Source of the DNA: Paenibacillus sp. HGH0039
GTDB lineage: Bacteria; Bacillota; Bacilli; Paenibacillales; NBRC-103111
NCBI RefSeq assembly: GCF_000411255.1
Contig: NZ_KE150412.1
Location: 2,154,942 to 2,218,941 of the forward strand
Length of the DNA stretch: 64,000 nucleotides
Direction of reading: 5' to 3'
Shown: in pieces, positions 18,567 to 27,682 of the stretch
Layout of the letters: each line of letters opens with the position of its first letter
Numbering within the stretch: the stretch's first letter is position 1
Translations under genes and position numbers: made by a program
Notes under the pieces: model-generated
The model's input: the letters and a program-made list of their open reading frames with translations, nothing else
Told to the model about the DNA's origin: nothing
Database searches by the model: none

Positions 18567-19031
18567 TTAATTTTCCTTCAGATACGCCAGCGCTTCTTCG
18601 ATATGGCCTTTCACTTTGACCTTGCGCCATTCCTTGATAAGGATGCCTTCTTCGTCGATGAGAAACGTCGAGCGTTCGATACCCATAAACGTCTTGCCGT
18701 ACATGCTCTTCTCTTTCCAGACCCCGTAGATTTCGGCTACCGCATGGTCTTCATCGGCCAGCAGCAGGAAAGGCAGGCTGTACTTGTCGATAAATTTCTC
18801 GTGCCGTTTCAGGGAATCCGTGCTGACGCCCAGAATGACGGCGTTTAAAGATTCGAATTCCGTATGCTTGTCCCGGAAATCGCACGCCTGGGTCGTGCAG
18901 GCCGGCGTCATGTCTTTCGGATAGAAATACAGGACCACTTTCTTCCCTTTAAAATCGGACAATTTCACCTGCTGTCCGTTGTTGGCCGGCAGTTCGAAGT
19001 CCGGTGCTTGATGCCCCGTGTTTATACTCAT
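18567..19031 (-). CDS. bcp: thioredoxin-dependent peroxiredoxin (Bcp/PrxQ type)
   Basis: Cytoplasmic peroxidase reducing hydrogen peroxide and organic hydroperoxides with electrons from thioredoxin. The 154-aa protein matches the usual family length. The peroxidatic Cys lies in YPKDMTPACTTQACDFRD, and a second Cys five residues later suggests the atypical two-Cys mechanism. The C-terminal part (STFLIDEEGIL) fits the thioredoxin fold. AAGGAGG precedes the ATG. A -10 TATAAT is visible upstream, but I see no PerR-type palindrome. Confidence 0.93.
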   Translation of the reverse strand: MSINTGHQAPDFELPANNGQQVKLSDFKGKKVVLYFYPKDMTPACTTQACDFRDKHTEFESLNAVILGVSTDSLKRHEKFIDKYSLPFLLLADEDHAVAEIYGVWKEKSMYGKTFMGIERSTFLIDEEGILIKEWRKVKVKGHIEEALAYLKEN

Positions 19032-19124
19032 ATCGGGAGCCTCCTTCGGTTCGTCGTTTTTGCATTAGTTTCCATTATACTCATCTAACAGATTCATTGG
19101 AAATCGAGTTCAAGCCTGTTACGC

Positions 19125-19164
19125 AAAAAGACCGGCAGCATTGTCCGCTGCCGGTCTTTCTTTC
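19125..19164. terminator. bidirectional intrinsic terminator
   Basis: AAGACCGGCAGC and GCTGCCGGTCTT form a perfect stem around ATTGTCC, with A-rich and T-rich flanks. On the minus strand it ends the secreted-protein gene at 19203-19940. Confidence 0.85.
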
Positions 19165-19202
19165 ATTCCCTTGACCGTATTGCTTGCTGCATGCCAACGT
19201 TC

Positions 19203-19940
19203 TTACTCGGCCTGCTCCGTCTGGGCTTGTTTCTGGTTTTTCTTCTGAGGCTTATCGCCCTTCTTCGCATCGATAAACTTCTCCAGCGAAGGAGTCAGCT
19301 CTGTTTTCAACTTCTCAAGAAGCTGCTCTCTTGTGATACCTTTGGCCGACGCAATCTCGGCGACGGTTTTACCGGCTTCCTGCTGCGTTTTCAGCTCTTC
19401 CTTGGTAATGCCGAGAATAGCCGCCAGCTTCTCCTGGTCTACAAAGCCGCCTTCACGGCCGTGTTTGCCGCCTTTGAAGTTCTGCATGCCGGTAACCATA
19501 ACAGCTTTCTCGATGCGCTGCTCAAGGTTGGCTTTCAGTTCGGTCGCCTTCGTGCTGTCGATTTTGCCTTCGGTTACTTTGGCATCAATCTCTTTCGTGG
19601 AAGCTTCCACCAGCTTCTTCACCAGGTCCGCCTGGCTGATGCCTTTAGCTTCGGCCAACTGAGCCAGGGACTTGCCCGCTTTCAGCTCGGTGATCAAGGC
19701 GTTTTCTTCCAGACCGAGAACGGCTGCCGCGTCTTTCAGGTAAGATCCCGGACCGCCGAATTGTCCGAAAGGTTTGCGGTCCTTGCCGTCATGCTTGAAT
19801 GGCGCCGACTGCTGAGTCGACGCTTGACCCGAATCGGTGCTGTCGGCTGCGAATACCTGGCTGGAAAGAGCGGCTCCTCCGCCGAGCAGAAGTGCTGCGG
19901 CCAATGTGGATACCATCAATTTGCTGCGGGTTTTATTCAT
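19203..19940 (-). CDS. secreted helical repeat protein of unknown function
   Basis: Predicted exported protein of 245 aa. A signal peptide (MNKTRSKLMVSTLAAALLLG, cleavage near FAADS) is followed by a Gln/Ser-rich start of the mature protein. The rest is charged and helical, with a repeated motif of the form GLxxxxLxxxLKxGKSLAQLAEAKGISxxxLVxKL: one copy near residues 85-125 and another near 180-222 (EAGKTVAEIASAKGIT then REQLLEKLKTEL). This motif looks like a small DNA- or wall-binding-type helical hairpin, but I cannot assign a role. The ATG was chosen because AAAGGTGG is correctly spaced. Confidence 0.8.
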   Translation of the reverse strand: MNKTRSKLMVSTLAAALLLGGGAALSSQVFAADSTDSGQASTQQSAPFKHDGKDRKPFGQFGGPGSYLKDAAAVLGLEENALITELKAGKSLAQLAEAKGISQADLVKKLVEASTKEIDAKVTEGKIDSTKATELKANLEQRIEKAVMVTGMQNFKGGKHGREGGFVDQEKLAAILGITKEELKTQQEAGKTVAEIASAKGITREQLLEKLKTELTPSLEKFIDAKKGDKPQKKNQKQAQTEQAE

Positions 19941-20092
19941 TCTTATTTCCACCTTTCAAATGGGGGCTTGTTTATGCTACACCCCAAGTATAGGCAGAAG
20001 TTATGACGGAACTTTTACGCGAAGCTTAGCGAAACCTAAAACTTTGCTGAAAGCAACCTGAAAATTGTGGGAACTTCCTTTCACCAGCCGAA

Positions 20093-20878
20093 TCAGGACC
20101 CCGCTCCCCGGTAGCGCTTGACCCCGATGTTCCACACGCTTAGGCCGATCGTAATGAAAACAATGCCCACAACCGGCGTCAGCAGGGCAAAGCCCTTCCA
20201 ATTGAGCGGATCCAAGAAGTAAGCCGCCGGATAAAACCCGACGAATGCGAACGGCAGAATCCACGTCAGAACACCGCGCAGCAGCTTGTTGTAAATCGTA
20301 ACCGGATACCGCCCGTAGTTCTGGATGTTCCAGATCAGAGGCATGATGCCGGTCGGCGAATCGGAAAAGAACGCAAGTGCGCTCAGGGAGACGTAAATGC
20401 CGCCGTAAATCAGCAGGCCGGACACAACCATCATCAGCATCACCAGCGGATCGCTCCAGTGGACCGGCAAATCGAGCTGGCCCCACGAGTAGATCATCAC
20501 GACCAGTCCGGCTAGAGCGCTGAACAGGGAGGCCGGGTCCATGTTCTCCAACATAACCTGCCACAGGCTGTGGGCCGGGCGGGTCAGAATACGATCCATT
20601 TCCCCTTTGACGATGTAGCGTTCGCTGAAATTCCACAGGTTGAAAATCGTCGAGAATAGTCCGTAAGGGATCATAAAGAAGCCGTATATGAACAAAATCT
20701 GATCGCGGTTCCAGTCTCCGAGAAGCGCAGTCTGCTGGAAAACGACGAGAATAAACACGAGGTTCAACCCGTTGAACAGCAAGTCCGAAACGACCTCGAT
20801 CCAGAAATCCGAACGGTAGGTCAGCCTGGTTTTTAAATAATTTTTCAGGTAATCCAGAATAAGCGATAAATAGAACAT
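20093..20878 (-). CDS. ABC-2 type exporter permease (second subunit)
   Basis: Membrane subunit of an ABC exporter, 261 aa, with about six hydrophobic segments. The conserved patch FSERYIVKGEMDRILTRPAH in the first cytoplasmic region is typical of the ABC-2 group found as paired permeases next to a long ATPase (COG4586/COG4587/COG3694 style). The start lies three bases after the upstream permease stop, with a G-rich ribosome site inside that gene's end. Exported substrate unknown. Confidence 0.85.
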   Translation of the reverse strand: MFYLSLILDYLKNYLKTRLTYRSDFWIEVVSDLLFNGLNLVFILVVFQQTALLGDWNRDQILFIYGFFMIPYGLFSTIFNLWNFSERYIVKGEMDRILTRPAHSLWQVMLENMDPASLFSALAGLVVMIYSWGQLDLPVHWSDPLVMLMMVVSGLLIYGGIYVSLSALAFFSDSPTGIMPLIWNIQNYGRYPVTIYNKLLRGVLTWILPFAFVGFYPAAYFLDPLNWKGFALLTPVVGIVFITIGLSVWNIGVKRYRGAGS

Positions 20879-20881
20879 GCG

Positions 20882-21676
20882 TTACCCCCCCTGCACGAAC
20901 AGCCGGGTTCTTGCTTTATGCCACATGAAGGCAATCGGCACAAGAAGCGCGACGAACCAGATGACTTGAATCGAAACCGCCTGCCATACGGCGCTTCCGG
21001 TCATTTTGCCGGTAATCACCGAACCGGGCAAATACGTAATGGCTTGGAACGGCAGCCATTGCAGGAGCTTCGCCGTCCAACCGGGGAACATGGTGATCGG
21101 CAGAATCAGTCCGGAGAACAGATCGACCGCCACCCGCTTCATCCGCATCATGCCCTCGCTGTTTTCCAGGAAAAACGCGGACAATCCCGTCATAATATTA
21201 ATCTGGGAATTGATTAAAAAAGCGAACAGCAGCATGAGCAGATAGACAAGCCACAAGGAAATATCCGTCGGCAGCTCGACCGGGAACAAAAGTGAGACGA
21301 TCACAAGACCCGGCGTCGTAAAGAGAAGAAACCGGAACAAGCCTTCTCCGAGGCCCTGCATCATTTTGTACACGACATAATTGTAAGGACGGATAAACTG
21401 GATCGCGACGCTTCCGTCCCGGATTTCATTCGCGATTTCCCGGTCCAAGTTATTGAAGTAAAAAGCGCGGCTCATCCAGGACACCACGATATACGTCGTC
21501 ATCTGTCCCAGCGTCTGGCCGCCAAGCGTTTCCTGACTGCCGTAAATCGCCTTCCACAGGAAATAGTAGGAACCGATGTTGAGCGCGTACACCAGGATGC
21601 CGCTGTAATAGTTAACCCGGTAGGCGAGCATGGTTATGAACCGGATGCGGATCAGCTCCACGTAAGCCTTATACAT
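20882..21676 (-). CDS. ABC-2 type exporter permease (first subunit)
   Basis: Integral membrane protein of 264 aa, about six hydrophobic segments. MYKAYVELIRIRFITMLAYR at the N-terminus and the loop NEIRDGSVAIQFIRPYNY are family features also seen in its partner (ABC exporter of the paired type). The start at 21676 overlaps the ATPase gene by eight bases, indicating translational coupling; a longer open frame reading back into the ATPase gene was not accepted. Confidence 0.85.
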   Translation of the reverse strand: MYKAYVELIRIRFITMLAYRVNYYSGILVYALNIGSYYFLWKAIYGSQETLGGQTLGQMTTYIVVSWMSRAFYFNNLDREIANEIRDGSVAIQFIRPYNYVVYKMMQGLGEGLFRFLLFTTPGLVIVSLLFPVELPTDISLWLVYLLMLLFAFLINSQINIMTGLSAFFLENSEGMMRMKRVAVDLFSGLILPITMFPGWTAKLLQWLPFQAITYLPGSVITGKMTGSAVWQAVSIQVIWFVALLVPIAFMWHKARTRLFVQGG

Positions 21677-22751
21677 GCGGCACCGCTCCTTTGTCCTCTT
21701 CGGCCCCGCTGCCCGGCTCCCCCGCTTCCGGCGCGGACGGCTTCCGGACTTCGGCCGAACCGGATTTGTAAATCTCGCGGACGATATCGTCGGTATTCGT
21801 TTCCAGGATGCGGATATCCGCAATCCGGACGACACCGACGATCCGCGCCAGAACGTCGGACACGTTCGCGCTCCGCTGCGGGATGAACACATGGGCGTCC
21901 AGCGAGCTGTCCTGCTCCCAGGTCACGTCCAGACCTTCCGTGAGCAGCTTCAGACTTTCAAGAGGCACCGGGTCGTTGAACTGCAGCACCACTTCCTTGC
22001 CTTTGCCCCACGTCTCCTTCAACTGATCGAGACCGCCGTCGTAAATGATGCGTCCGTCGTCCAGCATGATGACCCTTGAACATAGGGCTTCGATATCTTG
22101 AAGATCGTGCGTGGTAAGCAGAATGGTCGTCCCATAGCGCTGGTTCAGCGATTTCAGGAACTCGCGGATCTCGGTTTTCACTACGATATCGAGCCCGATC
22201 GTAGGCTCGTCCAGGAAAACGATCGCGGGGTTGTGCAGCAGCGAAGCCGCAAGCTCGCAGCGCATCCGCTGACCGAGACTCAGCTTCCGGACCGGCCGGC
22301 TGAGCAGCTCGCCGAGCTGGAGCCGGTCGGACAGCTCGTCCAGCCGTGCTTTAAAATCGTTTTCCGGAACCCGATATACTTTCTTAAGCAATTGGAACGA
22401 TTCGATGACGCCGATATCCCACCACAGCTGGCTCCTCTGGCCGAAAACGACCCCGATGCCTTTGACAAAAGCTTCGCGCTCCTTGTAGGGGATATATCCG
22501 TTCACTTGAAGATGACCCGAAGTGGGAACGAGAATGCCCGTGAGCATTTTGATCGTCGTCGATTTGCCGGCGCCGTTCTCTCCGATATAGCCGCAAATCT
22601 CTCCCTCGGGGATTTCAAAACTGATATCTTTAACGGCCGTAACCTGGTTATATTCACGGTCGAACAGATCGCGAAACGCTCCTTTGAGCCCGCTTCTGCT
22701 TTTCTGCACGCGGAACTCTTTGCGAAGATCTCTCACTTCGATGGCTGGCAT
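21669..22751 (-). CDS. ABC exporter ATP-binding protein
   Basis: Cytoplasmic ATPase of 360 aa. Walker A is GENGAGKST near residues 57-65, the signature is LSLGQRMRCE, and Walker B is IVFLDEPTIGLD; a His switch is in LLTTHDL. The extended N-terminus (HRSRSGLKGAF-like region before the nucleotide fold) and an extra C-terminal domain are typical of the COG4586 group. The C-terminal 30 residues are Pro/Gly/Glu-rich. It is the first of three genes (ATPase, permease, permease). AGGAGG lies five bases before the ATG. Substrate unknown. Confidence 0.9.
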   Translation of the reverse strand: MPAIEVRDLRKEFRVQKSRSGLKGAFRDLFDREYNQVTAVKDISFEIPEGEICGYIGENGAGKSTTIKMLTGILVPTSGHLQVNGYIPYKEREAFVKGIGVVFGQRSQLWWDIGVIESFQLLKKVYRVPENDFKARLDELSDRLQLGELLSRPVRKLSLGQRMRCELAASLLHNPAIVFLDEPTIGLDIVVKTEIREFLKSLNQRYGTTILLTTHDLQDIEALCSRVIMLDDGRIIYDGGLDQLKETWGKGKEVVLQFNDPVPLESLKLLTEGLDVTWEQDSSLDAHVFIPQRSANVSDVLARIVGVVRIADIRILETNTDDIVREIYKSGSAEVRKPSAPEAGEPGSGAEEDKGAVPHV

Positions 22752-22814
22752 GTTTTCCTCCTGCTGTTTAGTTAGACTGGGAAATTTTTAAAGCCCTGTG
22801 AATTCATGTGTAAC

Positions 22815-22844
22815 TTGCGGCAGAGAAGAAGTTGCCCCTATAAT
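22815..22844 (+). promoter_or_regulatory. probable promoter of the LCP gene
   Basis: -35 TTGCGG (22815-22820), 18-base spacer, -10 TATAAT (22839-22844), giving an untranslated leader of about 175 bases before the LCP start. The interval 22845-23026 holds no gene. Confidence 0.5.
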
Positions 22845-23026
22845 AAAATACATGAGTTCGCCATTCCCACCCCTCATCATACAACAAAAGAGCTTTTTGT
22901 AAAAACACCCGGAGGCGGCTCCGGTACAAATCGCGGGAATACGGAAGCCTTGTTTCAGCAGCCGGATATCCAGTTAATCATGTACAGACAACGCCTATTT
23001 TATAGATGGAAAGGGAATGAACTCAC

Positions 23027-24136
23027 ATGCCGAAGCCTAAAAAAAGACGGGTAAGACCGTGGCGGATGCTGATTGTCGGGATTGTTTTCGCCCTGATCTG
23101 CACCGCAGGCTATTTTGCTTACAGCATATACAGCTTCGCCGATAACATTAACAATAAAGACGCAATTCAGGGATTTGATAAGAAGTACCAGGGGGACGAC
23201 TATAAGCCTCCGGTCTGGGAGGGAACCGGGCGTGTGAACGTGCTTCTGCTCGGCGCGGACTCCAGGGGCGTAGAGAACGGGGAGCCGCCGCGCTCCGATA
23301 CGCTCATGATCGCCTCCATCGATCCCGTGACCAAGAAGGCTTCCCTGATGTCCATCCTCCGGGACACCTGGGTCAAAATTCCCGGCAACGATGAAGGGCG
23401 CATTAACTCGGCCTTTACGATCGGGGGGCCCAATCTGGCGATGAAAACCGTCAGCGAGCTGACCGGGATTCCCATCCAGTACTACTTGTACACGGATTTC
23501 AAAGGGTTTATCGCCCTTGTGGACGCCATCGGCGGAATCGACCTCGAAGTCGAGAAGGACATGAAGTACACCGATGCCGCGGACGGACACGTATTCGATA
23601 TTAATTTGAAAAAAGGCATGCAGCATCTGGACGGCCAGACCGCTCTGCAGTACGTCAGGTTCCGCCACGACGCCCAGTCCGACTACGCCCGTACGGAACG
23701 CCAGCGCAAATTTTTGACGGCCGTAGCCGATAAAATGCAGAGTACGCAGTCTATCCTCAAGCTGCCTTCCATTTTGAAGAGTATGGAGCCTTACATCAAT
23801 ACGAACTTGTCGTTCGGCGATATGCTCAAGCTCGGCTCGCTTGCTTTCGATGCCCGGGCCAAGGGAATCCAGAGCATCCAGCTGCCTCCCGAAAATCTGC
23901 TCATCGAGCGGAGAATCGGCGGCGCCCAGGTCCTGTCCGTCGATAAAACGAAGCTCAAGCGCTATCTCGATGATGTGTTCGATGGCATGGCGGACGTTCC
24001 CGGAACAGGTACAGGAACCGGCACCGATACGGGCACCGGCTCGGGTCCGGGCAGCAGCTCGTCCGGCGGCAGTTCGGGGAGCTCCACTTCCGGAACTGCC
24101 GGAACCTCCGGCGCCAACAAGAACACCAGGCAGTAA
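23027..24136 (+). CDS. LytR-CpsA-Psr (LCP) family wall-glycopolymer transferase
   Basis: Membrane-anchored enzyme of the LCP family (369 aa), which attaches teichoic acid or other glycopolymers to peptidoglycan outside the membrane. A single N-terminal membrane segment (MLIVGIVFALICTAGYFAY, residues 13-31) is followed by the LCP domain. This contains VLLLGADSR, RSDTLMIASIDP, LMSILRDTWVKIPG and HDAQSDYARTERQRKFL; the Arg and Asp residues of these motifs bind the polyprenyl-phosphate substrate. The C-terminal 45 residues are a Gly/Ser/Thr low-complexity tail. A strong terminator follows. Confidence 0.92.
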   Translation: MPKPKKRRVRPWRMLIVGIVFALICTAGYFAYSIYSFADNINNKDAIQGFDKKYQGDDYKPPVWEGTGRVNVLLLGADSRGVENGEPPRSDTLMIASIDPVTKKASLMSILRDTWVKIPGNDEGRINSAFTIGGPNLAMKTVSELTGIPIQYYLYTDFKGFIALVDAIGGIDLEVEKDMKYTDAADGHVFDINLKKGMQHLDGQTALQYVRFRHDAQSDYARTERQRKFLTAVADKMQSTQSILKLPSILKSMEPYINTNLSFGDMLKLGSLAFDARAKGIQSIQLPPENLLIERRIGGAQVLSVDKTKLKRYLDDVFDGMADVPGTGTGTGTDTGTGSGPGSSSSGGSSGSSTSGTAGTSGANKNTRQ

Positions 24137-24144
24137 AGCTTTCT

Positions 24145-24185
24145 AACGTGACCGTCTCCTCCAGGGAGACGGCACGTTATTTTTC
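24145..24185 (+). terminator. intrinsic terminator after LCP gene
   Basis: AACGTGACCGTCTCC and GGGAGACGGCACGTT form a long stem (one A-C mismatch) around a TCCA loop, followed by ATTTTTC. Confidence 0.88.
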
Positions 24186-24260
24186 TTCCCGGCCTCCTCC
24201 ATTCGGTGATAGGCTATAGAGGACACGATCCAACTACATAAACAAAGGAGTTACAAAACC

Positions 24261-25571
24261 ATGAATCATACACGTTCCGAAAAGCTCCATGAAGAAGCGC
24301 TCCAGCACATTGTCGGCGGAGTCAACAGCCCTTCCCGTTCGTTCAAAGCGGTCGGAGGCGGCGCTCCCGTATTTATGAAACGTGCGGAAGGCGCCTACTT
24401 CTGGGACGAGGACGATAACCGATACATCGACTATCTCGCCGCTTACGGACCGATTATTACGGGTCACGCCCATCCGCATGTGACCGAAGCGATCGTCCGC
24501 GCCGCCCGCAGCGGCACGCTCTACGGCACTCCGACGGAGCTTGAAATCACCTTCGCCCGGATGCTGAAGGAAGCCATTCCGTCGCTGGACAAAGTCCGCT
24601 TCGTCAACTCCGGCACGGAAGCCGTCATGACGACCATCCGCGTGGCGAGGGCTTACACCGGCCGCACGAAGATCATCAAATTCGCCGGCTGCTACCACGG
24701 CCATTCCGATCTCGTGCTCGTCGCGGCCGGCTCCGGCCCATCCACGCTGGGCACGCCCGACAGCGCCGGCGTCCCCGCTTCCATCGCGAAGGAGGTCATC
24801 ACCGTGCCGTTCAACGATATCCCGGCACTGGAAGAAGCCCTGGCGCGCTGGGGCGGCGACATCGCCGCGGTGATGGTCGAGCCCATCGTCGGCAACTTCG
24901 GCATGGTGATGCCGAAGCCGGGCTTCCTCGAAGGGCTCTGCGCCGCCGCGCGCGCAAACGGCTCCCTCGTCATCTACGACGAGGTGATAACCGCGTTCCG
25001 TTTCCATTACGGAACGACGCAAACCTACGCGGGCCTGAACAGCCGGCCCGAGGAGATCGAGCCCGACCTTACGGCGCTCGGCAAAATCATCGGCGGCGGT
25101 CTGCCGATCGGCGCATACGGCGGCCGTAAGGAAGTGATGGAGCAGGTCGCTCCGCTCGGACCTGCGTACCAGGCCGGCACGATGGCGGGCAACCCCGCCT
25201 CCATCTCCGCCGGCATCGCCTGCCTCGAGGTGCTGAGGCAGCCCGGCACGTACGAGCGCCTCGAGCAGCTCGGCGCGAAGCTGGCGGACGGCCTCCGCGA
25301 GTCGGCCTCCCGCCACGGCGTCGCGCTGACCGTGAACCGCATCGCCGGCGCGATCTCGACGCACTTCTGCGACCATCCGGTCACGAACTACGACGAGGCG
25401 CAGGACACGGACGGCGAGCGGTTCGGCCGCTTCTTCCGGCTCATGCTGGAGCGCGGCATCAATCTCGCGCCGTCGAAGTACGAGGCGTGGTTCCTGACCA
25501 CCGCGCACACCGACGAAGACGTAGCCCGCACGCTGCAGGCAGCCGACGAGGCCTTCCGCCTGCTGGGCTGA
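24261..25571 (+). CDS. hemL: glutamate-1-semialdehyde 2,1-aminomutase
   Basis: PLP enzyme converting glutamate-1-semialdehyde to 5-aminolevulinate, the committed tetrapyrrole precursor. The 436-aa protein has [18 protein letters not shown] at its start, the substrate-gating region [20 protein letters not shown], the PLP Asp in [11 protein letters not shown] and the PLP Lys in [16 protein letters not shown]. All these favour the aminomutase over ordinary omega-transaminases. Bacilli usually carry a second paralogue (GsaB) outside the hem operon; no other hem gene is adjacent here, so this may be that copy. AAAGGAG precedes the ATG. GC content rises sharply at the 3' end. Confidence 0.9.
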   Translation: MNHTRSEKLHEEALQHIVGGVNSPSRSFKAVGGGAPVFMKRAEGAYFWDEDDNRYIDYLAAYGPIITGHAHPHVTEAIVRAARSGTLYGTPTELEITFARMLKEAIPSLDKVRFVNSGTEAVMTTIRVARAYTGRTKIIKFAGCYHGHSDLVLVAAGSGPSTLGTPDSAGVPASIAKEVITVPFNDIPALEEALARWGGDIAAVMVEPIVGNFGMVMPKPGFLEGLCAAARANGSLVIYDEVITAFRFHYGTTQTYAGLNSRPEEIEPDLTALGKIIGGGLPIGAYGGRKEVMEQVAPLGPAYQAGTMAGNPASISAGIACLEVLRQPGTYERLEQLGAKLADGLRESASRHGVALTVNRIAGAISTHFCDHPVTNYDEAQDTDGERFGRFFRLMLERGINLAPSKYEAWFLTTAHTDEDVARTLQAADEAFRLLG

Positions 25572-25873
25572 TGCTCCGGGGCGGAAGAGTCGTCCTTACG
25601 GCGTCTCCTCGCAGCCCCGACCCCGTCTCTTGTCCGTCGCATTTGTGATGCTGGCGCAGGCCGGAGCTTCGTATGCGCGTGCACGAAAAGCCGGACACCG
25701 GCTCAAGCGGCCGCTCTATCAGCGCCGTAAGCGCCGCCTTACGCCCGCTGTGGGGCGCACCGCAGCAAGAGGCCCAGCCTCCTCCGTTCTTAGAGGCCGC
25801 TTCGCTTGCGCAGCCTGCCCCCATACCAAAAGCTCCCGCTCTGCTTATGCAGGACGGGAGCTTTTTTGCGTGG
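25572..25873. other. intergenic interval between convergent genes
   Basis: This 302-base gap contains no gene that I can support. It holds only the bidirectional terminator at 25828-25867; the rest is unstructured GC-rich sequence. Confidence 0.7.
25828..25867. terminator. bidirectional intrinsic terminator
   Basis: AAAAGCTCCCG and CGGGAGCTTTT flank an 18-base loop, with AA on the left and TT on the right. It separates the convergent hemL and histidine kinase genes. Confidence 0.85.
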
Positions 25874-27640
25874 TCACCCTTGGTTCTTCTTGTGTTTGTA
25901 GGTCGGTATGCGCAGCAGCACGGCGGTGCCGATTCCGGGCCGGCTTGCCAGCGAGACGCCGTACTTTTTGCCGAAATGAAGCTTGATCCGCTGGTCCACA
26001 TTGCGGATGCCGTAACCGGATTCCACCTCGTCCAGAGGATCGAAAAGCTTGCGGAACCGGTCCTGCGGGATGCCGTTGCCGTCATCGATGATTTTCAGAT
26101 GAATATCGCCGCCGATGATTTCCCCGCTGATCCGGATGTGAATATGATCGCCGCACCAGGCGTGCTGAAGCGCATTTTCGATAAAAGGCTGCACGATGAG
26201 CTTCACCGTATCGTACCGGTTCACTTCCGGCTGGATATCGAAGAGGACTTCCATACGGTCGCCGTACTTGATGGATTGAATGTCCACATAAGCCTGAACC
26301 TGCTCCAGCTCCTTGCTCAGCGGGATGAAGGTCCGTCCGTCGTTGAGCGTCAGCCGGTAAAATTTCGCCAGTCCGATCACCATCCGGTGAAGCTTGTCGA
26401 TATCGCCGAACCGGGCCAGGCGGCTGATCGACGATAAGGTGTTATACAGAAAGTGCGGGTTGATCTGCGCCTGCAGCGATTCCAGCTCCGCCTCTTTTTT
26501 CTGAAGGTTCGTGAGATAGACTTCCCGGATGAGCCCTTCCGTGTGCTGCCCCATATCGTTCAGCGCGGCCGCAATCTGGGCGAATTCGTCCCGCCCTTCG
26601 TACGCCATCCGCTTGCGGAATTCCCCTTCCCTGAACGCGTGCAGGACGGAGACGATTTTGGTCACCCTTTTGGAGAAAAACCTTGAAAACATCCAGCCCA
26701 CGAAAAAAATAACCAGAACGGAAATCAGGCACACGATCGCCGTCAGCATCCGCACTTTGTCCGCATCCTTTTCCATGATCGCGGTCGGAACGAGCGAAAC
26801 CACGCTCCACTCCAGACCTTCCAGAGGCTGGCGCAGCACGAGATGATTCCGGGTCCACGATTCATTCCATGTCTTACCCGTCATGTTTGGATCGGCTGCC
26901 GACGAATAAAGGATGTCGCCCTGGGGACCGACGATGTAAATGGCGCTGCCTTCCCCGACTTTCGTGTAATCCACACTTTCAAAAAGATCCTGCAGATGGG
27001 CGGTAACCCGGATGAAGCCGATTTCCCTCAGCTCTACCCCGTTCGTCGTATCCACGATTCTGCGCAGCAAAGAAAGGCGGCCGAACTTCGCGTCGTCCTC
27101 AATCTGCCGCCACTGCATCGTCGTTCCGTAGCGCTCGGGCGGGAAACTTTTATACCAGTCGGCGTTCTCGATCCGGTTCATATGGTAGAGCTCGTACAGC
27201 TTTCCTACCGTCATAAGGGGATCGATATTCTCGTGATTGTAGTACACTTCCGGCAGGGTTTCATTGTGCAGATAGACGGAAAGCCACAGCCTGAGGCTGC
27301 TCGATTGAATCGTCTGCATCATTTTGGGAAGGAGGTAAGACGTCGTCGCGTCGTAGCTTACCCACCCCTCTTCGTAATGCTTTAAATGTTTGGCCAGCGT
27401 CGTATCCACGTAAATCATATTCGTCAGACGTCTCGTATCCTCGATTTTGTACTGGATATTGTCCCTGATCTGTCTCATCGTGCCCTGTACGCTGCTCTCC
27501 GCCTGCTCACGTACCGACTTCACCAAAGTAGAAACCGCGAACGAGCCTACAATGATCACCGGTACGAGAATGCAGAGCGCGTACGAAAGCATCAGCTTAT
27601 AACCGAACGGAACGAACCGCCGGCGCTCTTCCGGTTTCAT
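25874..27640 (-). CDS. YesM-type sensor histidine kinase
   Basis: Membrane sensor kinase of 588 aa. Residues about 14-36 form the first membrane segment; an extracellular Cache-like domain follows to about 290, then a second segment (VRMLTAIVCLISVLVIFFVG). A HAMP-like linker leads to the His_kinase domain of the LytS/YesM class, with the phosphorylated His in INPHFLYNTLSSISRLARFG. The HATPase domain has IVQPFIENALQHA and DDGNGIP. Pair and position beside the AraC-type response regulator and a sugar importer point to carbohydrate sensing; the ligand is unknown. It is the last gene of the yesN-yesM pair, 42 bases after the regulator. Confidence 0.92.
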   Translation of the reverse strand: MKPEERRRFVPFGYKLMLSYALCILVPVIIVGSFAVSTLVKSVREQAESSVQGTMRQIRDNIQYKIEDTRRLTNMIYVDTTLAKHLKHYEEGWVSYDATTSYLLPKMMQTIQSSSLRLWLSVYLHNETLPEVYYNHENIDPLMTVGKLYELYHMNRIENADWYKSFPPERYGTTMQWRQIEDDAKFGRLSLLRRIVDTTNGVELREIGFIRVTAHLQDLFESVDYTKVGEGSAIYIVGPQGDILYSSAADPNMTGKTWNESWTRNHLVLRQPLEGLEWSVVSLVPTAIMEKDADKVRMLTAIVCLISVLVIFFVGWMFSRFFSKRVTKIVSVLHAFREGEFRKRMAYEGRDEFAQIAAALNDMGQHTEGLIREVYLTNLQKKEAELESLQAQINPHFLYNTLSSISRLARFGDIDKLHRMVIGLAKFYRLTLNDGRTFIPLSKELEQVQAYVDIQSIKYGDRMEVLFDIQPEVNRYDTVKLIVQPFIENALQHAWCGDHIHIRISGEIIGGDIHLKIIDDGNGIPQDRFRKLFDPLDEVESGYGIRNVDQRIKLHFGKKYGVSLASRPGIGTAVLLRIPTYKHKKNQG

Positions 27641-27682
27641 CCGTTCCGGCTCCTTTCCTGCATCCGGGGCGCATCCCCGCCG

